This document shows, piece by piece, positions 47,260-58,029 of a DNA stretch of 64,000 bases (position 1 is its first letter; the number at the start of each line of letters is the position of its first letter). The DNA lies in assembly GCA_964059195.1 (NCBI GenBank), contig CAXKWD010000006.1, forward strand, positions 68,651,073 to 68,715,072, read 5' to 3'. The DNA is from Ectobius pallidus (Eukaryota > Arthropoda > Insecta > Blattodea > Ectobiidae). The notes beneath the pieces are model-generated. The model was not told the DNA's origin. It worked only from the letters and a program-made list of their open reading frames with translations, and ran no database searches. Both the position numbers and the translations under genes were made by a program.

Positions 47260-47430
47260 ATGCTGCACCTTAAAGTGTATGGACTTCTGATTGGTACCCG
47301 TGGAGCTATCCCGAAGTTTTTTGAAGATTTCAGGAAGGAATTCAACCTACCAGCTTCCTTGAGGGACAGCATTGTGCTATCGGTCCTACACAAATCTTGT
47401 CAAATCCTCCACAACCATGTTTTTCATTGA
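47260..47430 (+). pseudogene. Short C-terminal fragment of a LINE protein
   Basis: A 56-codon frame from the ATG at 47260 to TGA at 47428 reads GLLIGTRGAIPKFFEDF, then NLPASLRDSIVLSVLHKSC and ILHNH. This is the conserved C-terminal tail of several LINE groups (LIGTRGAIPK..., then IL.NH). A 3' region with CTGGGCTACCTCCAATGGGA and a (TTTG)n tail at about 47538-47552 follows directly. So this is the far 3' end of a severely 5'-truncated copy. The clade is uncertain. Confidence 0.7.
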
Positions 47431-47537
47431 TGGACCATGTACTTGTTAGACTTTTGTTCTTTTTCTAACTTATCATTATTTGTTATTGTTATTTTGTTAG
47501 TAAACTGAGTCCACTGGGCTACCTCCAATGGGAGGCA

Positions 47538-47562
47538 GTTTGTTTGTTTGTTTTTTTTTAAA
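47538..47562. repeat. (TTTG)n tail
   Basis: TTTGTTTGTTTG followed by poly-T, right after the 3' region of the LINE fragment. Probably its microsatellite-like tail. Confidence 0.6.
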
Positions 47563-47569
47563 CTGGGTT

Positions 47570-48278
47570 TTCCCACGAATAGTTGACACTCTTTACCATT
47601 TAACCAATACCTAACTTAATTGTCCTTCCGTTTGTTATCGAGAGACGTCAGAAATTTGTAGATGTATATCTCATGCACCAAACCTAAAAAATCAGCGTCT
47701 TCATTAAAATTATTATATGAAGTTTGAAAATATAATTAACGGGAATATTTCTAATTATATGGAAATTTAGGAACATAAAGTACAGCATATTTACAAGGAA
47801 ATTTGAGATCAATAATATATATATATATATAAAGTCACAAATTACTCAGCACCTTGCTCGTAATAATCTATTCCAGAGACATTATCAGAATTCTAATGCG
47901 GTGGACTCCCACTCACGCTTCAGTGCATTGTTGAACGCAATGTCATTGGGTGGAACAATTAGAATTATAATTAGCCCATATTATCCCTGAAGGGCAAGGG
48001 CCTCTTTCCTGGCGATCCTCAATCCTCTATTTGTATTTAAATACAAGACATGCTGTAAAACTTAGCAACCTAATTGATGTTCTTCAGTGAAAATAGCGTG
48101 AAGCTCTGGAGCTGCACCCTTTTTGCGTCGTACGTATGCAGGACGCAAGGCAAATGTAACTTAATATCGACATGGGTTCCTTTATGATAGAATCTAATTG
48201 TGTGTTTCAGTCAAAACTGATGTTGCAACCTACTTGTTGCAAGGTCTTCGTTTCAGCCATCTGAAATTTCCAGTGTCC

Positions 48279-48332
<54 letters not shown>

Positions 48333-48970
48333 ATCTTTCTATGTTGAGATTATTTTTTTCGGATTCTCTTCCCCTAGAAGTTAAGATCGAACCCCAAATT
48401 ATTATTATCTTTTACTGTAAATAAGTAACTGCCTTAAGGTACGTAGGCCTATGACTCCATACCGCCGGTACTCTGACGTCGAACAGTGATGTTGTGAGTT
48501 AAACGGTGCAGAAGAAATAATGTTCCAAGATACCGGTACACGAAATTTTTCCCATATAATGCGGAGCGCGGCTCCGTCCACCCCATTCCCCACCCCTGCG
48601 CATATATTTTTTTTTTTCGCGTTGGTGTATACGCAACATAGGCTAATCCTCCACTCAGGGTTTGTCTTATTCCCCTACTTCCTTCACTCCTGAACCTGAA
48701 ACCGACCTCTGTTCATTGGTTAATGTTTCAGTGTCACACTTTTGGCATCAAACCAATACGAGTCGGGCTCATCCAGGAGCTAGTCCGGACATTCGTTGTG
48801 AGGCACGCCTTCCACCCAGTCAAATAAAATGGTTCCATTTTTCACCCCCTTTCACCCTCCTTTAGGTCTGCGTGTTGTTCTTAGGCCAATGTCTGTGGTC
48901 AGACTTGAATTCAAACCAATAAGAGATTGACTCACGTAGGTCCGATGAGAACGTCGATGATAAGGATATT
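47570..48970. other. No gene recognised
   Basis: Contains a (TA)n run (47813-47832) and a (CT)n array (48280-48328). Short frames in 48400-48870 show no domain. Confidence 0.45.
48280..48328. repeat. (CT)n microsatellite
   Basis: Uninterrupted CT array of about 24 units. Confidence 0.93.
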
Positions 48971-49005
48971 CAATGCCAATTAAAAAAAGCGAAACTGATG
49001 TAAGA

Positions 49006-49518
49006 AAGTGCCAGAATGCTTTTGTTTAATCAATGATTATTGCATTTATGATACCCAGAAAATAATTTTTTTTTTGTCGATTTCCGAGTTAAGCTCCAGA
49101 TCGATTCATTAACTAGGGCTTTCGCAAGAACAAAGCTCTATTTAATAAGCATATGTGAAGGAATATGTTAATAGTTTTATTTGTCAAAGCTATCTGTATT
49201 GCAACTGCCACAGTCGTATGTGAACACTGTGAAACAATATGTTGCCATGAGAACTGATCTGCATTTGATAAATTCTTTCTAATATAGGATATTCCATAAA
49301 ATAAGCTCTAAATTGGGCAATATTCCGGTACCGGTCAACCAATTTGTTCCAAAATCAATAGGCTTCTTCCCAAGGACGTTATAAATGCATATACCAAGTT
49401 TCATGAAAATCCGCTACAGCGTATTTGAGTTATCGCGCGTACAGACACACGGACAGATAGACAGACGGACAGACACTTTCCCGTCCCACATATTTCATAA
49501 AGTACCATTCCGGCACTT
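49006..49518 (+). mobile_element. AAGTGCC repeat family, copy A1
   Basis: Starts AAGTGCCAGAATG and ends CATTCCGGCACTT, an inverted terminal pair of about 13 bp. The order inside is GAGTTAAGCTCCAGATCGAT, then ACCGGTCAACCAATTTG, then ATACCAAGTTTCATGAAAAT, then a GACAGACGGACAGACA tract. The same order, in part, is seen in five other places (54637-57650 and 61170-63837). It is most likely a non-autonomous DNA transposon; no exact target duplication was found. Confidence 0.7.
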
Positions 49519-50484
49519 AATAAAGAAAGACAGGAGAAGAAACCAGAAGCTTCGGAAATTTTTCTTACACTCGACTGTACACATTGTTCCCACTAGCTAA
49601 GTGTAAAATAGTCATTATAAACATTAACTTTTCGAACAACTGCTTACTTTCATAAAAAAACTTAACATATCACTGATTTTACTTTTAATTTCTAAATTCA
49701 ATATCCATATCGTAATTTTGGCCTTATTTATAAACATATTTTATAAATAGATTATAAATGGTATTCCAATATATATAGGCCTATGTAATGTATAATTCAC
49801 ATGTACTACTGAATAGTACAACATTCTCTCCCAATATATACTGAAGGACGGCCTCTGTTGTGACAAATTGATATTCTAAAATGCAGGACACAGTTATAAC
49901 TCGTCATGGTTACCCGCCTGTCAGCTGGCAACAGAGACATGTCAGAAGTCGTGCATATTTCATTATCCCTATGCACGCATATGAAAATATAATAAATTAG
50001 GCATGTGGTGATGCCCTATTAATGTTGAAGTAAGCGTAGGTTTTCAGTAATCGATCCTTCGCCATTGAAGTGACATAATATCTCTATCTCTTTGTAGGTT
50101 GACGGCTGGTGCCAAACACGTCACGCTTGTTACAGTCAACTTAACGAATGATTTAGACATTAAAATTGCCATATTGTCTTTCCCATTGAATGTTTTCTAG
50201 TAAGTCTTTCATGCAACTAAAAACCTACAGTGAATTGGATTGGACTATAGAGAAGAGAAATGGGTGGGCTGGGATTCCCATCAACACCTAAGCCTAGAAT
50301 GAACCATTTGTACACCCTAGGAGATAATGTGATGCGATTGGGATACCAATAGGCCACATGTGACCCATCCACCGTTCGCTCATCAGTCATCTACACCAAA
50401 CAGACTAACGAATCCGTATTGCGGAGAGTGTCGAAAACAACCTCAATTTTTGGATTGCCTGGATGCTTACAGAAACCTCTAGAG

Positions 50485-51053
50485 CAGCGGTTCCCAAACT
50501 TTTTTGTCCTGGGACCCACCTTCATCTAGACATTTTTTTCGCGACCCACTACTACATAACGATAACCAATATAGGCTATATAATTTTTTTTTCGCGACCC
50601 ACTACTACATAACGATAACCAATATAGGCTATAGCCTATAATTTTTTTTTTTTTTTTTCGAGACCCACTACTACATAACGATAACCATTATAGGCTATAT
50701 AAATTTTTTTCGCGACCCACTACTACATAACGATAACCAATATAGGCTATATAAAATACAGCACATTTTTTTAATAGTTTTATTGTGTTCAAATGTCCTG
50801 CTGAGAAAACACAGTTGAAATAAAAATGGTAAAGTTTATTTCAATAAAGAACCTTGTCCAACTAGTACATTTTATTTTTAAAAAAATTAATGAGATTTGT
50901 GAAGCTGTTGTTTTTTATTTACAAATTAAATTAAATTATACACTCTTTCCTTATATTGAAAACACGTTTAATTTTTCTCGCCCTTTCCGCGACCCACCGA
51001 AATTGCTCCCGCGACCCACCAGTAGGCCGCGACCCATAGTTTGGGAACCACTG
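50485..51053. mobile_element. hAT-type (Charlie-like) MITE with internal tandem repeats
   Basis: The left end reads CAGCGGTTCCCAAACT and the right end, on the minus strand, CAGTGGTTCCCAAACT, a well-known kind of hAT terminus. CTCTAGAG (50477-50484) and GTCTAGAG (51054-51061) form an 8-bp target duplication with one mismatch. Inside are four direct units of 53-66 bp (see repeat entry) and further GCGACCCACC words near the right end. No transposase frame. Confidence 0.85.
50538..50757. repeat. Four-unit tandem repeat inside the hAT MITE
   Basis: Units begin at about 50539, 50592, 50658 and 50710, each with CGACCCACTACTACATAACG (third unit: CGAGACCCAC) and GATAACCAATATAGGCTAT. They differ mainly by the length of a poly-T run. 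Confidence 0.9.
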
Positions 51054-51714
51054 GTCTAGAGCAAGGCCGTAAATGTACATTAATTCTAACATAGAGAAAT
51101 GCTTACGGCGTTTTCTGTGGGAATTACTAGACTAGCTTCCAAAGCAAACTACTCAATGTAACATTCGTTATACAGACTTAAGGGATGGCCGAAGTATTGA
51201 AGGTGATTTTCTAAACTATTTTTGCTATAAACTGGAAATCTGACCCACTTAATTGGAACCTAAAATATATTAAAGTTTCAAATTTCAGTTTGATATACAT
51301 TTTTTCTGAGTTATTAATTAATTTGATTGATTATAAACAAAAATTGAAATCTATTTCTTCCGAAAAATATTAAGATACGAATGAACCTGATTTGCCTATG
51401 AAACATTTTTTAATGCTTGCTTTACAAAATTACGAGCGGCTGTTTTTATCTTATTTATACTTCTTGAATTTAAAAATATTTTACATAGGGAAATGAAAAG
51501 TTAAAAAAAAAAAAGATACGTACGATACTGAGCTAATATGCTTTCCGACTATTCACACGCCACGTGATAGAAAGCAGGAAAGAACAAGAACATGATGATG
51601 CCTAAGACACACCGAATATGAGACGAATACGCCTTGGGAGAATCCTCAGATCCCCAGGGGCTATACCGAGCAGGACCGATATGACAGACTGCCCAAGACT
51701 TGCCTCGGAAGCTG

Positions 51715-51815
51715 CGGGATAACCTCGCAGCAACCAATCTGAGGTTTTCGCGGGGTTTCCCTCATTCTATAGTCTGTAAGGTGAATACCAGATCGGGGAC
51801 ACATCCCCCGCGACA
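51715..51815 (+). repeat. Shared SINE-like 3' domain, longest copy
   Basis: GAGGTTTTCGCGGGGTTTCC, then TGTAAGGTGAATACCAGATC and CGGGGACACATCCCCCGCG. Related copies at 12180-12250 (minus) and 33040-33085. The GC-rich 51590-51720 stretch to its left may be the body of the same element. Confidence 0.5.
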
Positions 51816-51819
51816 ATAG

Positions 51820-53565
51820 ACAGATGAACAAGAGTAAAGTTAACTGAATAAAATGCCAAAGTCAATTCATCAAATATTTTCCCTTTGTTCTATGATCAAG
51901 AGAAGGTGACGTTACGATCTTAGAACAAATGCGAAATCGGTTGTTGGACCGGAAATATAATCTATGGCTCAGGTAATCTGGGGGTGGAAGGCGGGGCCAA
52001 AAAAAAAAAAAAACTGCACCATACATATTAAATAATTAAGGCACATAGCCTTAGCCTTAGTAATGAATAGTAATTTTGTAGCACACACTGTAAAGTAGGC
52101 AATACCGTGAAAACATGTCAGAGCAGTAACTGTACTTTTCTGGTAGAAGATACACTTTGAAATGACTAAATAACACGAAATTGAAACTGAGGAAACGAGT
52201 GATTAAAATTTGCATGCACTGGCAGATTAAATCACGGTTTTTTATGTATGGCGTCAGCAACACCTTTCCATGCGCCCAAACCGGCATAAAGTTTTACCGA
52301 GTTATACTTTAAAGTATGCGGACTTCTTTACACGAAAATGAAAAATAGCATTGAGACATTAAAAATTTTAAGCGAAAGGATACGGTATGTAGATTTTATG
52401 AAATGACGCCAGTTATTGTAGACAGATATCCCGAATCATGTAGATTCTACAAGAAAGAAAGATTCAGGGATTTATATCTACCAGACAATCTGATAGTATA
52501 TATATATAAAACGTGTGCACAAAACAACCGTCATGGGAAAAACTTCACAGCAAAATAAAAAAAACAACATAATTACAGATGTAAATTGAGCTATTTCATG
52601 TATTTTTTGTTCGATCATACTGTAATACCCTTATTACACGTATCGGTACAGTATGACATTCATTAAAGTACTGGCGTTATTTCAGGCACTGTTGTTCTTA
52701 TTCCAACTATTTATATTGTTCCAACTAGGTAGGCAATATCCGATATAGATTAATATTATACGCGGAACAAACTTCAAACCTTGAATGCAGCAAACAACCT
52801 TATTTAAAATAACATCAATTCTGTTCTTCCATTTCGTCCGTTTTAATGTGCGCTGCTTTGAAGTTGCAATGCCTAAGCAAAGTCCTACTCTTTGCTTTTG
52901 TCGCCTAACATCTGTCACAAAAACGAGAACAACTAACAGCTGAATGGCCACCGAGATACAGAAAATCGTTTAGTTGATCAATTAAAAGATATTCAGAAAA
53001 TATAAAACTCAGAATTTTAAATATGGTCGGACAAAAGAGACATGCAACTTGTCTATAATGCTAATTAAGACGCTCCTTTGGACATTATAAATTTTTCTAC
53101 GCTTGTTTCATAAACATATTTGTGTCTTAATGGATGAATTATGCATAATGTACTATTTTATTCCAATATTACAAACGTAAATCCCTTATGTTAATTTGCA
53201 TATTAAAAGATGCGTAAAATCGAGTGGAAAAGCAGTTTGGCCATATTGGCATTCGAGAAACATCAGGGGGTTTGGACCGTACTGTAAGAAATGTTATATT
53301 GAATGTGTAAATATATGATAGACGAAAATTGTCATGCAGTTAGTAAGGACGCAGTAAGAAGTCTGTGTCCCTGAAGTATTAGCAACGAAAAGTAATAAAT
53401 TATGCAGGCAACATTTCTTGTTGTCTGCTGCATCATGTAACAGGAATTTTTTTAAAAACAACAAGACTGTTTATATACGCCAAACAAGTATTTTGACTTA
53501 ATCCTATTGAACTACCCGATTTTTATTTTACGGATTCGGAAAACAATTTAAATTCTTCTTGACTT
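51820..53565. other. No gene recognised
   Basis: AT-rich. Short minus-strand frames at 52057-52287 and 52682-52951 show no known domain. Confidence 0.45.
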
Positions 53566-53571
53566 TTAAAT

Positions 53572-54313
53572 GAGGGGGTCATCGCAACAGTGGTCTAACC
53601 CCTCCGACATGGAAAATTAGTTAGTGATGCTATTTGCATGGCTTGGAGGTAAACTTTATTCTTATATAGAGGTTGGACAAATTAAGTTTGTTGTAGGTAG
53701 TTTTGAAGTCAATACCGAAATCTGATCCCTGAAACAGAATTCCTCTTGTGTAAGGGCAACCAAAATTTTTGAAACCAAGATAAATAAATCCAAAGTAACT
53801 AGAGACTATTAACGGTCTTCAGAAATATGTACCGTTCATTTATAATTAATTTCATGATAATCTGATTTCTGTAAATGAAGTAAGTGTTGAGAATGGTAGT
53901 GAGCTTTTTCATTTATTTCATCATGTGTAGAACTGAATAATCATTGGAATTTATAAATAAAATTGATACAACTCCTTTCCTCTTAAAATAATGTTTTAAT
54001 GCATGTAAAAATCCAATATTTATGGAAATAATTTTTTTCTCCTCTGTCAAGTTGAAATAAAATGTCAGTGCAACAGTGGTCTAACCAAGAAAACTGTGTT
54101 GCAGCGTCTCATAAAATTGATAATAACTCTGAACACTCTGAACAGTAGACTATGTAACATTGCAGTCAAGTTTACCAAGCATCATAGAACACTCCACAAC
54201 CAATAAAACAGCATTTTTCAAATTGTACCGCAAACTACAATGTAGAACTTGAACTTGCTTTTTTCTCTAAACTATAAAAAGGTGGGATAGACCACTGTTG
54301 CGCTGACCCCCTC
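53572..54313. mobile_element. Non-autonomous DNA transposon with GAGGGGGTCA ends
   Basis: The left end reads GAGGGGGTCATCGCAACAGT and the right end, on the minus strand, GAGGGGGTCAGCGCAACAGT; both continue with GGTCTA. The 4-bp word AAAT flanks it (53568-53571 and 54314-54317). A third copy of the core word, GTCAGTGCAACAGTGGTCTA, lies inside at about 54063-54082 in the same sense as the left end. No frame of note. The superfamily is unclear. Confidence 0.8.
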
Positions 54314-54636
54314 AAATACACCATAGACGTATAGTCCCAATTATCATAAAGTGTAAAGCACTTACAGCCACCTGGAGAGAGACACTGCTATTTCTAGATT
54401 AAATATGAAGCAGTTGATATAATTTCCCGTTACACACGTACCACGCAACACTGCATAGGGACTTGCGTGAGTACAACCTCATTACGAGTGCTTTCCGGAC
54501 GCATGCCTTATGAGAAGCAGAAAAGAATTTTCCCTGAGCGGACAGTAATCAATCCCTGCGTGCCTGGCACGACAACCCCTGCACGAGGCACGCATTCACT
54601 CAAACGACAAAACGTAAACAAACGATCAAGGTCAAA

Positions 54637-55040
54637 CCAGAATGGTACTTTGTGAGATTGTATGGTGGACGGGAAATATCTGTCCGTCCGTGTGCCTGTA
54701 CGCGCGATAACTCGAATAAGGTTTATCGAGTTTTCATGAAATTTGGTATATGCATTTATAAAATCCATAGGACGAAGCCTATTGATTTTGAACCAAATAC
54801 GTTTACCGGTACCGGGGTAACCAATTTTTAAAGGTTACATGCTTTTTAAAAGGGAAATCATGACTATACTACAAAGCCGCCGTTGCTAATCACTGTGGGC
54901 CTTGGTATCAATGCAGTCAGATGTTTGTAAATGTATTATATCACGCCTTGCTTTAGAAGGGAGGTATTTGTTGTAATGTTCTGCTGTTATTCCCCTTATT
55001 CCTTCACATACGCTTATCAAAATAAATATATAAATATAAA
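54637..55040 (-). mobile_element. AAGTGCC repeat family, copy A2 (partial)
   Basis: Minus-strand copy with the GTCCGTCC tract, TTTTCATGAAATTTGGTATA, GTTTACCGGTACCGGGG, and at its right end CCTTCACATACGCTTATCAA matching the A1 interior. The outer AAGTGCC on the left is decayed to CCAGAATGGTAC. Confidence 0.65.
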
Positions 55041-55127
55041 ATCAGGTAAACTGTAAACGAAGTGCCAGTATGTTTTTGTTTAATCAGTTATTATTGCAGT
55101 TATGATATGTAGAATACAAAAAAAAAG

Positions 55128-55212
55128 GCATATTGCCCGGTTTCGGGATCTGAACCTTGGAACTCCAGAATGTGAGGCCAAGACGTTACCATCTTAGCCA
55201 CCTGGGTCAGTT
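55128..55212 (-). mobile_element. tRNA-like SINE head or tRNA pseudogene
   Basis: On the minus strand TGGCTAAGATG fits the A box and GGTTCAGATCC fits the B box apart from one base. Between them is GGCCTCACATTCTGGAGTTC, an insect SINE-head phrase. A run of nine T follows on that strand (55120-55128), which could stop pol III. The acceptor stem does not pair well, so a functional tRNA is unlikely. Confidence 0.6.
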
Positions 55213-55612
55213 TAACGGTCTAGTTTGATAAGCGCATGTAAAGCAATAGTGTTGTTATAGCTAACTGTATTTTAATTGCCAAAGCATTATAAGATCACAG
55301 TAAAACAATTGACTATGTTGTCTTGATAACCGATTTGCATTTCATAAATTCTTTCGAATACGAATATTACAATAAAATACGCACTGAATTGAGCATTACT
55401 CCGAAAAGGTCAACCGATTTTATCCAATATCAATAGACGTCTTCCCATGGACATTATAAATGTGTATACCAAGTTTCATAAAAATCCGGTAAAGCGCATT
55501 TGAGTTACCGCGTCTTTAAAATAGACACTAAATTGGGTTTTACTCCGGTACCGGTCTACCGATTTGGTCCAATATAGTAGACGTCTTCCCATGTACATTA
55601 TAAATGTACATA

Positions 55613-56829
55613 TGGGTTATTCTCCAGAAAAGGGCAGATTCATGTCGCAGTTGATTTTCTGGTGTAAAATAAGTATTTATGAATTATGGTTTATTATAAT
55701 AAGTTAGATTTGAAATATATTCAACTTTTTGAACAAAAGTTACAATTTGCTGCATTTTAGGGCACAGTATGTGAGATCTCACCTCCGTGTCATGTCCCAA
55801 TGCCTTACTTGTCATTTTCATTCTTTCATAATTCAACCGGCTTTAATTTTTATTCCATTTTAGTGTTATAACAAGAACAAACAGCTCAAAAAATATGTCA
55901 TTAATAACTGAAAAGAAAATATATCATTTTGTAAAGACAATTTTTTGCACTAAACATGCCTGTCCCAAGGTGAGACCTTACCTCCGTGAAACAATATAAA
56001 AGTTCAATTATTGTAGTCTTTCTATTTTCCTTGGACTCCAACTTTTGGCAGTTTTCTTATCATTTATATAAAGCCAAGCTGTTAGTGTGCTTTTAAGTGT
56101 TGTTTTGTTTGTGTAAAAGGGCTAAATGCAGAGTTGGTAATTGAACTTCCTTACCTCCGTTACCTACACCCAATGGTAAAGTTGTATGTTTTTATATTTA
56201 CTTTTGCTATAAATTATAATAATAAGGAATGCAAAGTTAAACTCTAGAACTGAGATTTTTCTAACCTAAAATGTTCCCAAGCTGTTTGACAAATTAGAGA
56301 AAATCTCACCTCCATTACCCTCACCTCCGTTACTGTTACTCTCGAGTCCTATCCATGGAGGTGTAATTGATGACATATTTAACAGTCTGCATCTTTTATT
56401 TTTGTTTAAAGAAGATACTGGTATAGCCTAATAGTCTATGACAATATATCATGTTTTGATTTAAAGTTTTGATTTTAAGGTGATAATCTATTTTAACATA
56501 GATAAAAATAAGCAAAAAGTTGTGTGTTAATCCATTTGTATGGTAATAAATATTGTTCTTTTTCATGATAACATTTAATACAGTAAATTAATTCTAATTC
56601 TCACATAACTTCTATATAATTACTATTTCTTACTATTTTCTCACCTCCATGAATACACCATTTTCTAACTTTGTTAATTTAATGCAAAATACCATTCGGT
56701 AAGTAGGGCAAGTACCTCAGTAGTACTCTGCAGAAGGAAATATTACATAAAAAATTACATGATCCAAAATAAAATATAATTTAAAAAAATTCTAACATTG
56801 AAATCTGCCCTTTTCTGGAGAATGACCCA
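55613..56829. mobile_element. TA-flanked DNA transposon with CACCTCC motif array
   Basis: The left end reads TGGGTTATTCTCCAGAAAAG and the right end, on the minus strand, TGGGTCATTCTCCAGAAAAG; both go on with GGCAGATT. TA is found on both sides (55611-55612 and 56830-56831), and the flanks join into an uninterrupted AAGTGCC-family sequence when the insert is taken out. The inside is AT-rich, without a gene, but has repeated (C/T)T(C/A)ACCTCCRT words (see repeat entry). Likely a non-autonomous Tc1/mariner-like or related element. Confidence 0.85.
55776..56653. repeat. Dispersed CACCTCC / TACCTCC motif
   Basis: TCTCACCTCCGTG (about 55777), CTTACCTCCGTG (55977), CTTACCTCCGTTACC (56150), TCTCACCTCCATTACC (56304), CTCACCTCCGTTAC (56320), TCTCACCTCCATG (56639), and one reverse copy GGAGGTG (56357). 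They stand out in a very AT-rich background. Confidence 0.85.
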
Positions 56830-57103
56830 TATACAAAGTTTCAGGAAAATCCAATAAAGCATATTTGAGTTATCACGACTTCTTATATATTTTTATGAAA
56901 CTTCGTATACGCATGTATAATGTCCATGGGAAGACGTCTATTGATATTCGACTAAATCGGTTGGCCAGTACCGGAATAATGCTCAATTTAGTGCCTTTTA
57001 TGTTAATATATAAGAAGTCCTGATAACTCAAATAAGCTTTATTCATATAATACTGTGCATTCTCTCAAAATGTACAGCTACTGCTATCTACATTATATTT
57101 TAA

Positions 57104-57325
57104 TGTTGGTATTTTTCAGTTTAAACGCTGCTGTGAAAGCAAATAGACCTAATGCAATTCCTGACAGATTGATTTCAGATTGAATTTAATTCATTCGTAA
57201 CCTATACTTCTGCTTAAAACTGATATACACACACGTCAGCGAATCGTAGGCCTACATTTATATCAATATTATTGCCAGTGCATTTTGTGAAATGTTGACA
57301 TGTTTTAAGAATTTCTTATACCAGT
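57104..57325. repeat. 220-bp segment shared with 63350-63570
   Basis: Both copies run from TATTTTTCAGTTTAAACGCT to TTTTAAGAATTTCTTATA with scattered differences and small indels. Both lie inside long forms of the AAGTGCC family, so the part is probably internal to that element. Confidence 0.85.
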
Positions 57326-57330
57326 GTAAA

Positions 57331-57547
57331 GTTCCCGCACGAAATCTGTCCCGATCGCCTATGTTTTTGGACTATGTTTTCGTGGGGACTGTAGCGTCGA
57401 TTGGCCTGCTACCTATCTCTCTCGCACAACAGTACCTTCCGTTTTATTTGTAATGGCCAAGCTACCTCTCTCTCTCTCTCTCTCGCACAATAGCATGTCT
57501 CTCTCTAGCGAGTATCTGTCTCATCGGCACAGATATCGTGCGAGATC
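57331..57547. repeat. Imperfect inverted pair, possible small MITE
   Basis: CCGCACGAAATCTGTCCCGAT at the left matches TCGCACGATATCTGTGCCGAT of the right end read on the minus strand. No target duplication is clear. It contains two CTCTCTCTCT tracts. Confidence 0.45.
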
Positions 57548-57684
57548 TTTATATGGGTATGAATTAATGTAAAGTATCAAACTTTAGACTTTTTTGGTTC
57601 CGTAATCGATCTGGAGCTTAACTCAGAGATCTATTACAAAAATAACTTCTTTTCGCTACGTCAGTTTCTTTCTTTATCTTAGTT

Positions 57685-57975
57685 TTACCTCCCCCTTTTA
57701 GGATTTAAAGATATACCAAATACTCTTGACCACTGACTTCCTGCTATAGTTTTGAAATGGTCAGCCCACCTGGTCCGTTGTCGTCCCACATGCCTCCGTC
57801 CTTTTCGTGGTCCCACATGGTGATTCGTTGTGTCCACCTCTGATGTTCCATCCGTGCTACATAACCGCCCCATTTCCATTTTTGTACTATTGCTTTGGTA
57901 ACCACGTCACACATACCTGTTTTTCTGCGTATCTCTTCGTCTCTGGTTCTATTTCTCAAGTGCACTTAATTGCAG
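57685..57975 (-). pseudogene. RTE-like LINE C-terminal fragment, frameshifted
   Basis: On the minus strand LRNRTRDEEIRRKTGM is followed by CDVVTKAIVQKWKWGGYVAR and HQRWTQRITMWDHE. After a frameshift comes GRQRTRWADHFKTIAGSQW. This is the post-RT domain of RTE-type LINEs (RN..IR..TG..DV...KW.W.GHV.R, then GRP..RW.D). It is a different family from the fragment at 22.6 kb. Confidence 0.8.
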
Positions 57976-58029
57976 AATTTCAAGTACACCTCAACTGGGG
58001 ATATCATCGGGAAACACGAAGGTGACTAG

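Larger units (their letters stand above)
55060..56882 (+). mobile_element. AAGTGCC repeat family, copy A3 (interrupted)
   Basis: Starts AAGTGCCAGTATG and follows A1 to 55612, then resumes at 56832 with ACAAAGTTTCAGGAAAAT. The 1.2-kb TA-flanked element at 55613-56829 splits it. A tRNA-like SINE head lies at 55128-55210. The core phrase, ACTCCG then GTCAACCGAT, then CCATG(G/T)ACATTATAAATG, occurs twice in the copy (near 55400 and 55540), an internal duplication. Confidence 0.7.
56883..57650 (-). mobile_element. AAGTGCC repeat family, copy A4 (long form)
   Basis: Minus-strand copy that meets A3 head to head. It has TCCATGGGAAGACGTCTATT, CTAAATCGGTTGGCC, then a 220-bp part (57104-57325) shared with 63350-63570, and ATCGATCTGGAGCTTAACTC at 57606. 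A small inverted pair at 57331-57547 may be another insert in it. Confidence 0.6.

Noticed and set aside
55128..55212. Functional tRNA gene on the minus strand
   Set aside because: A and B boxes and a T run are present, but the acceptor stem pairs badly and it sits inside a repeat copy; a SINE head is more likely.
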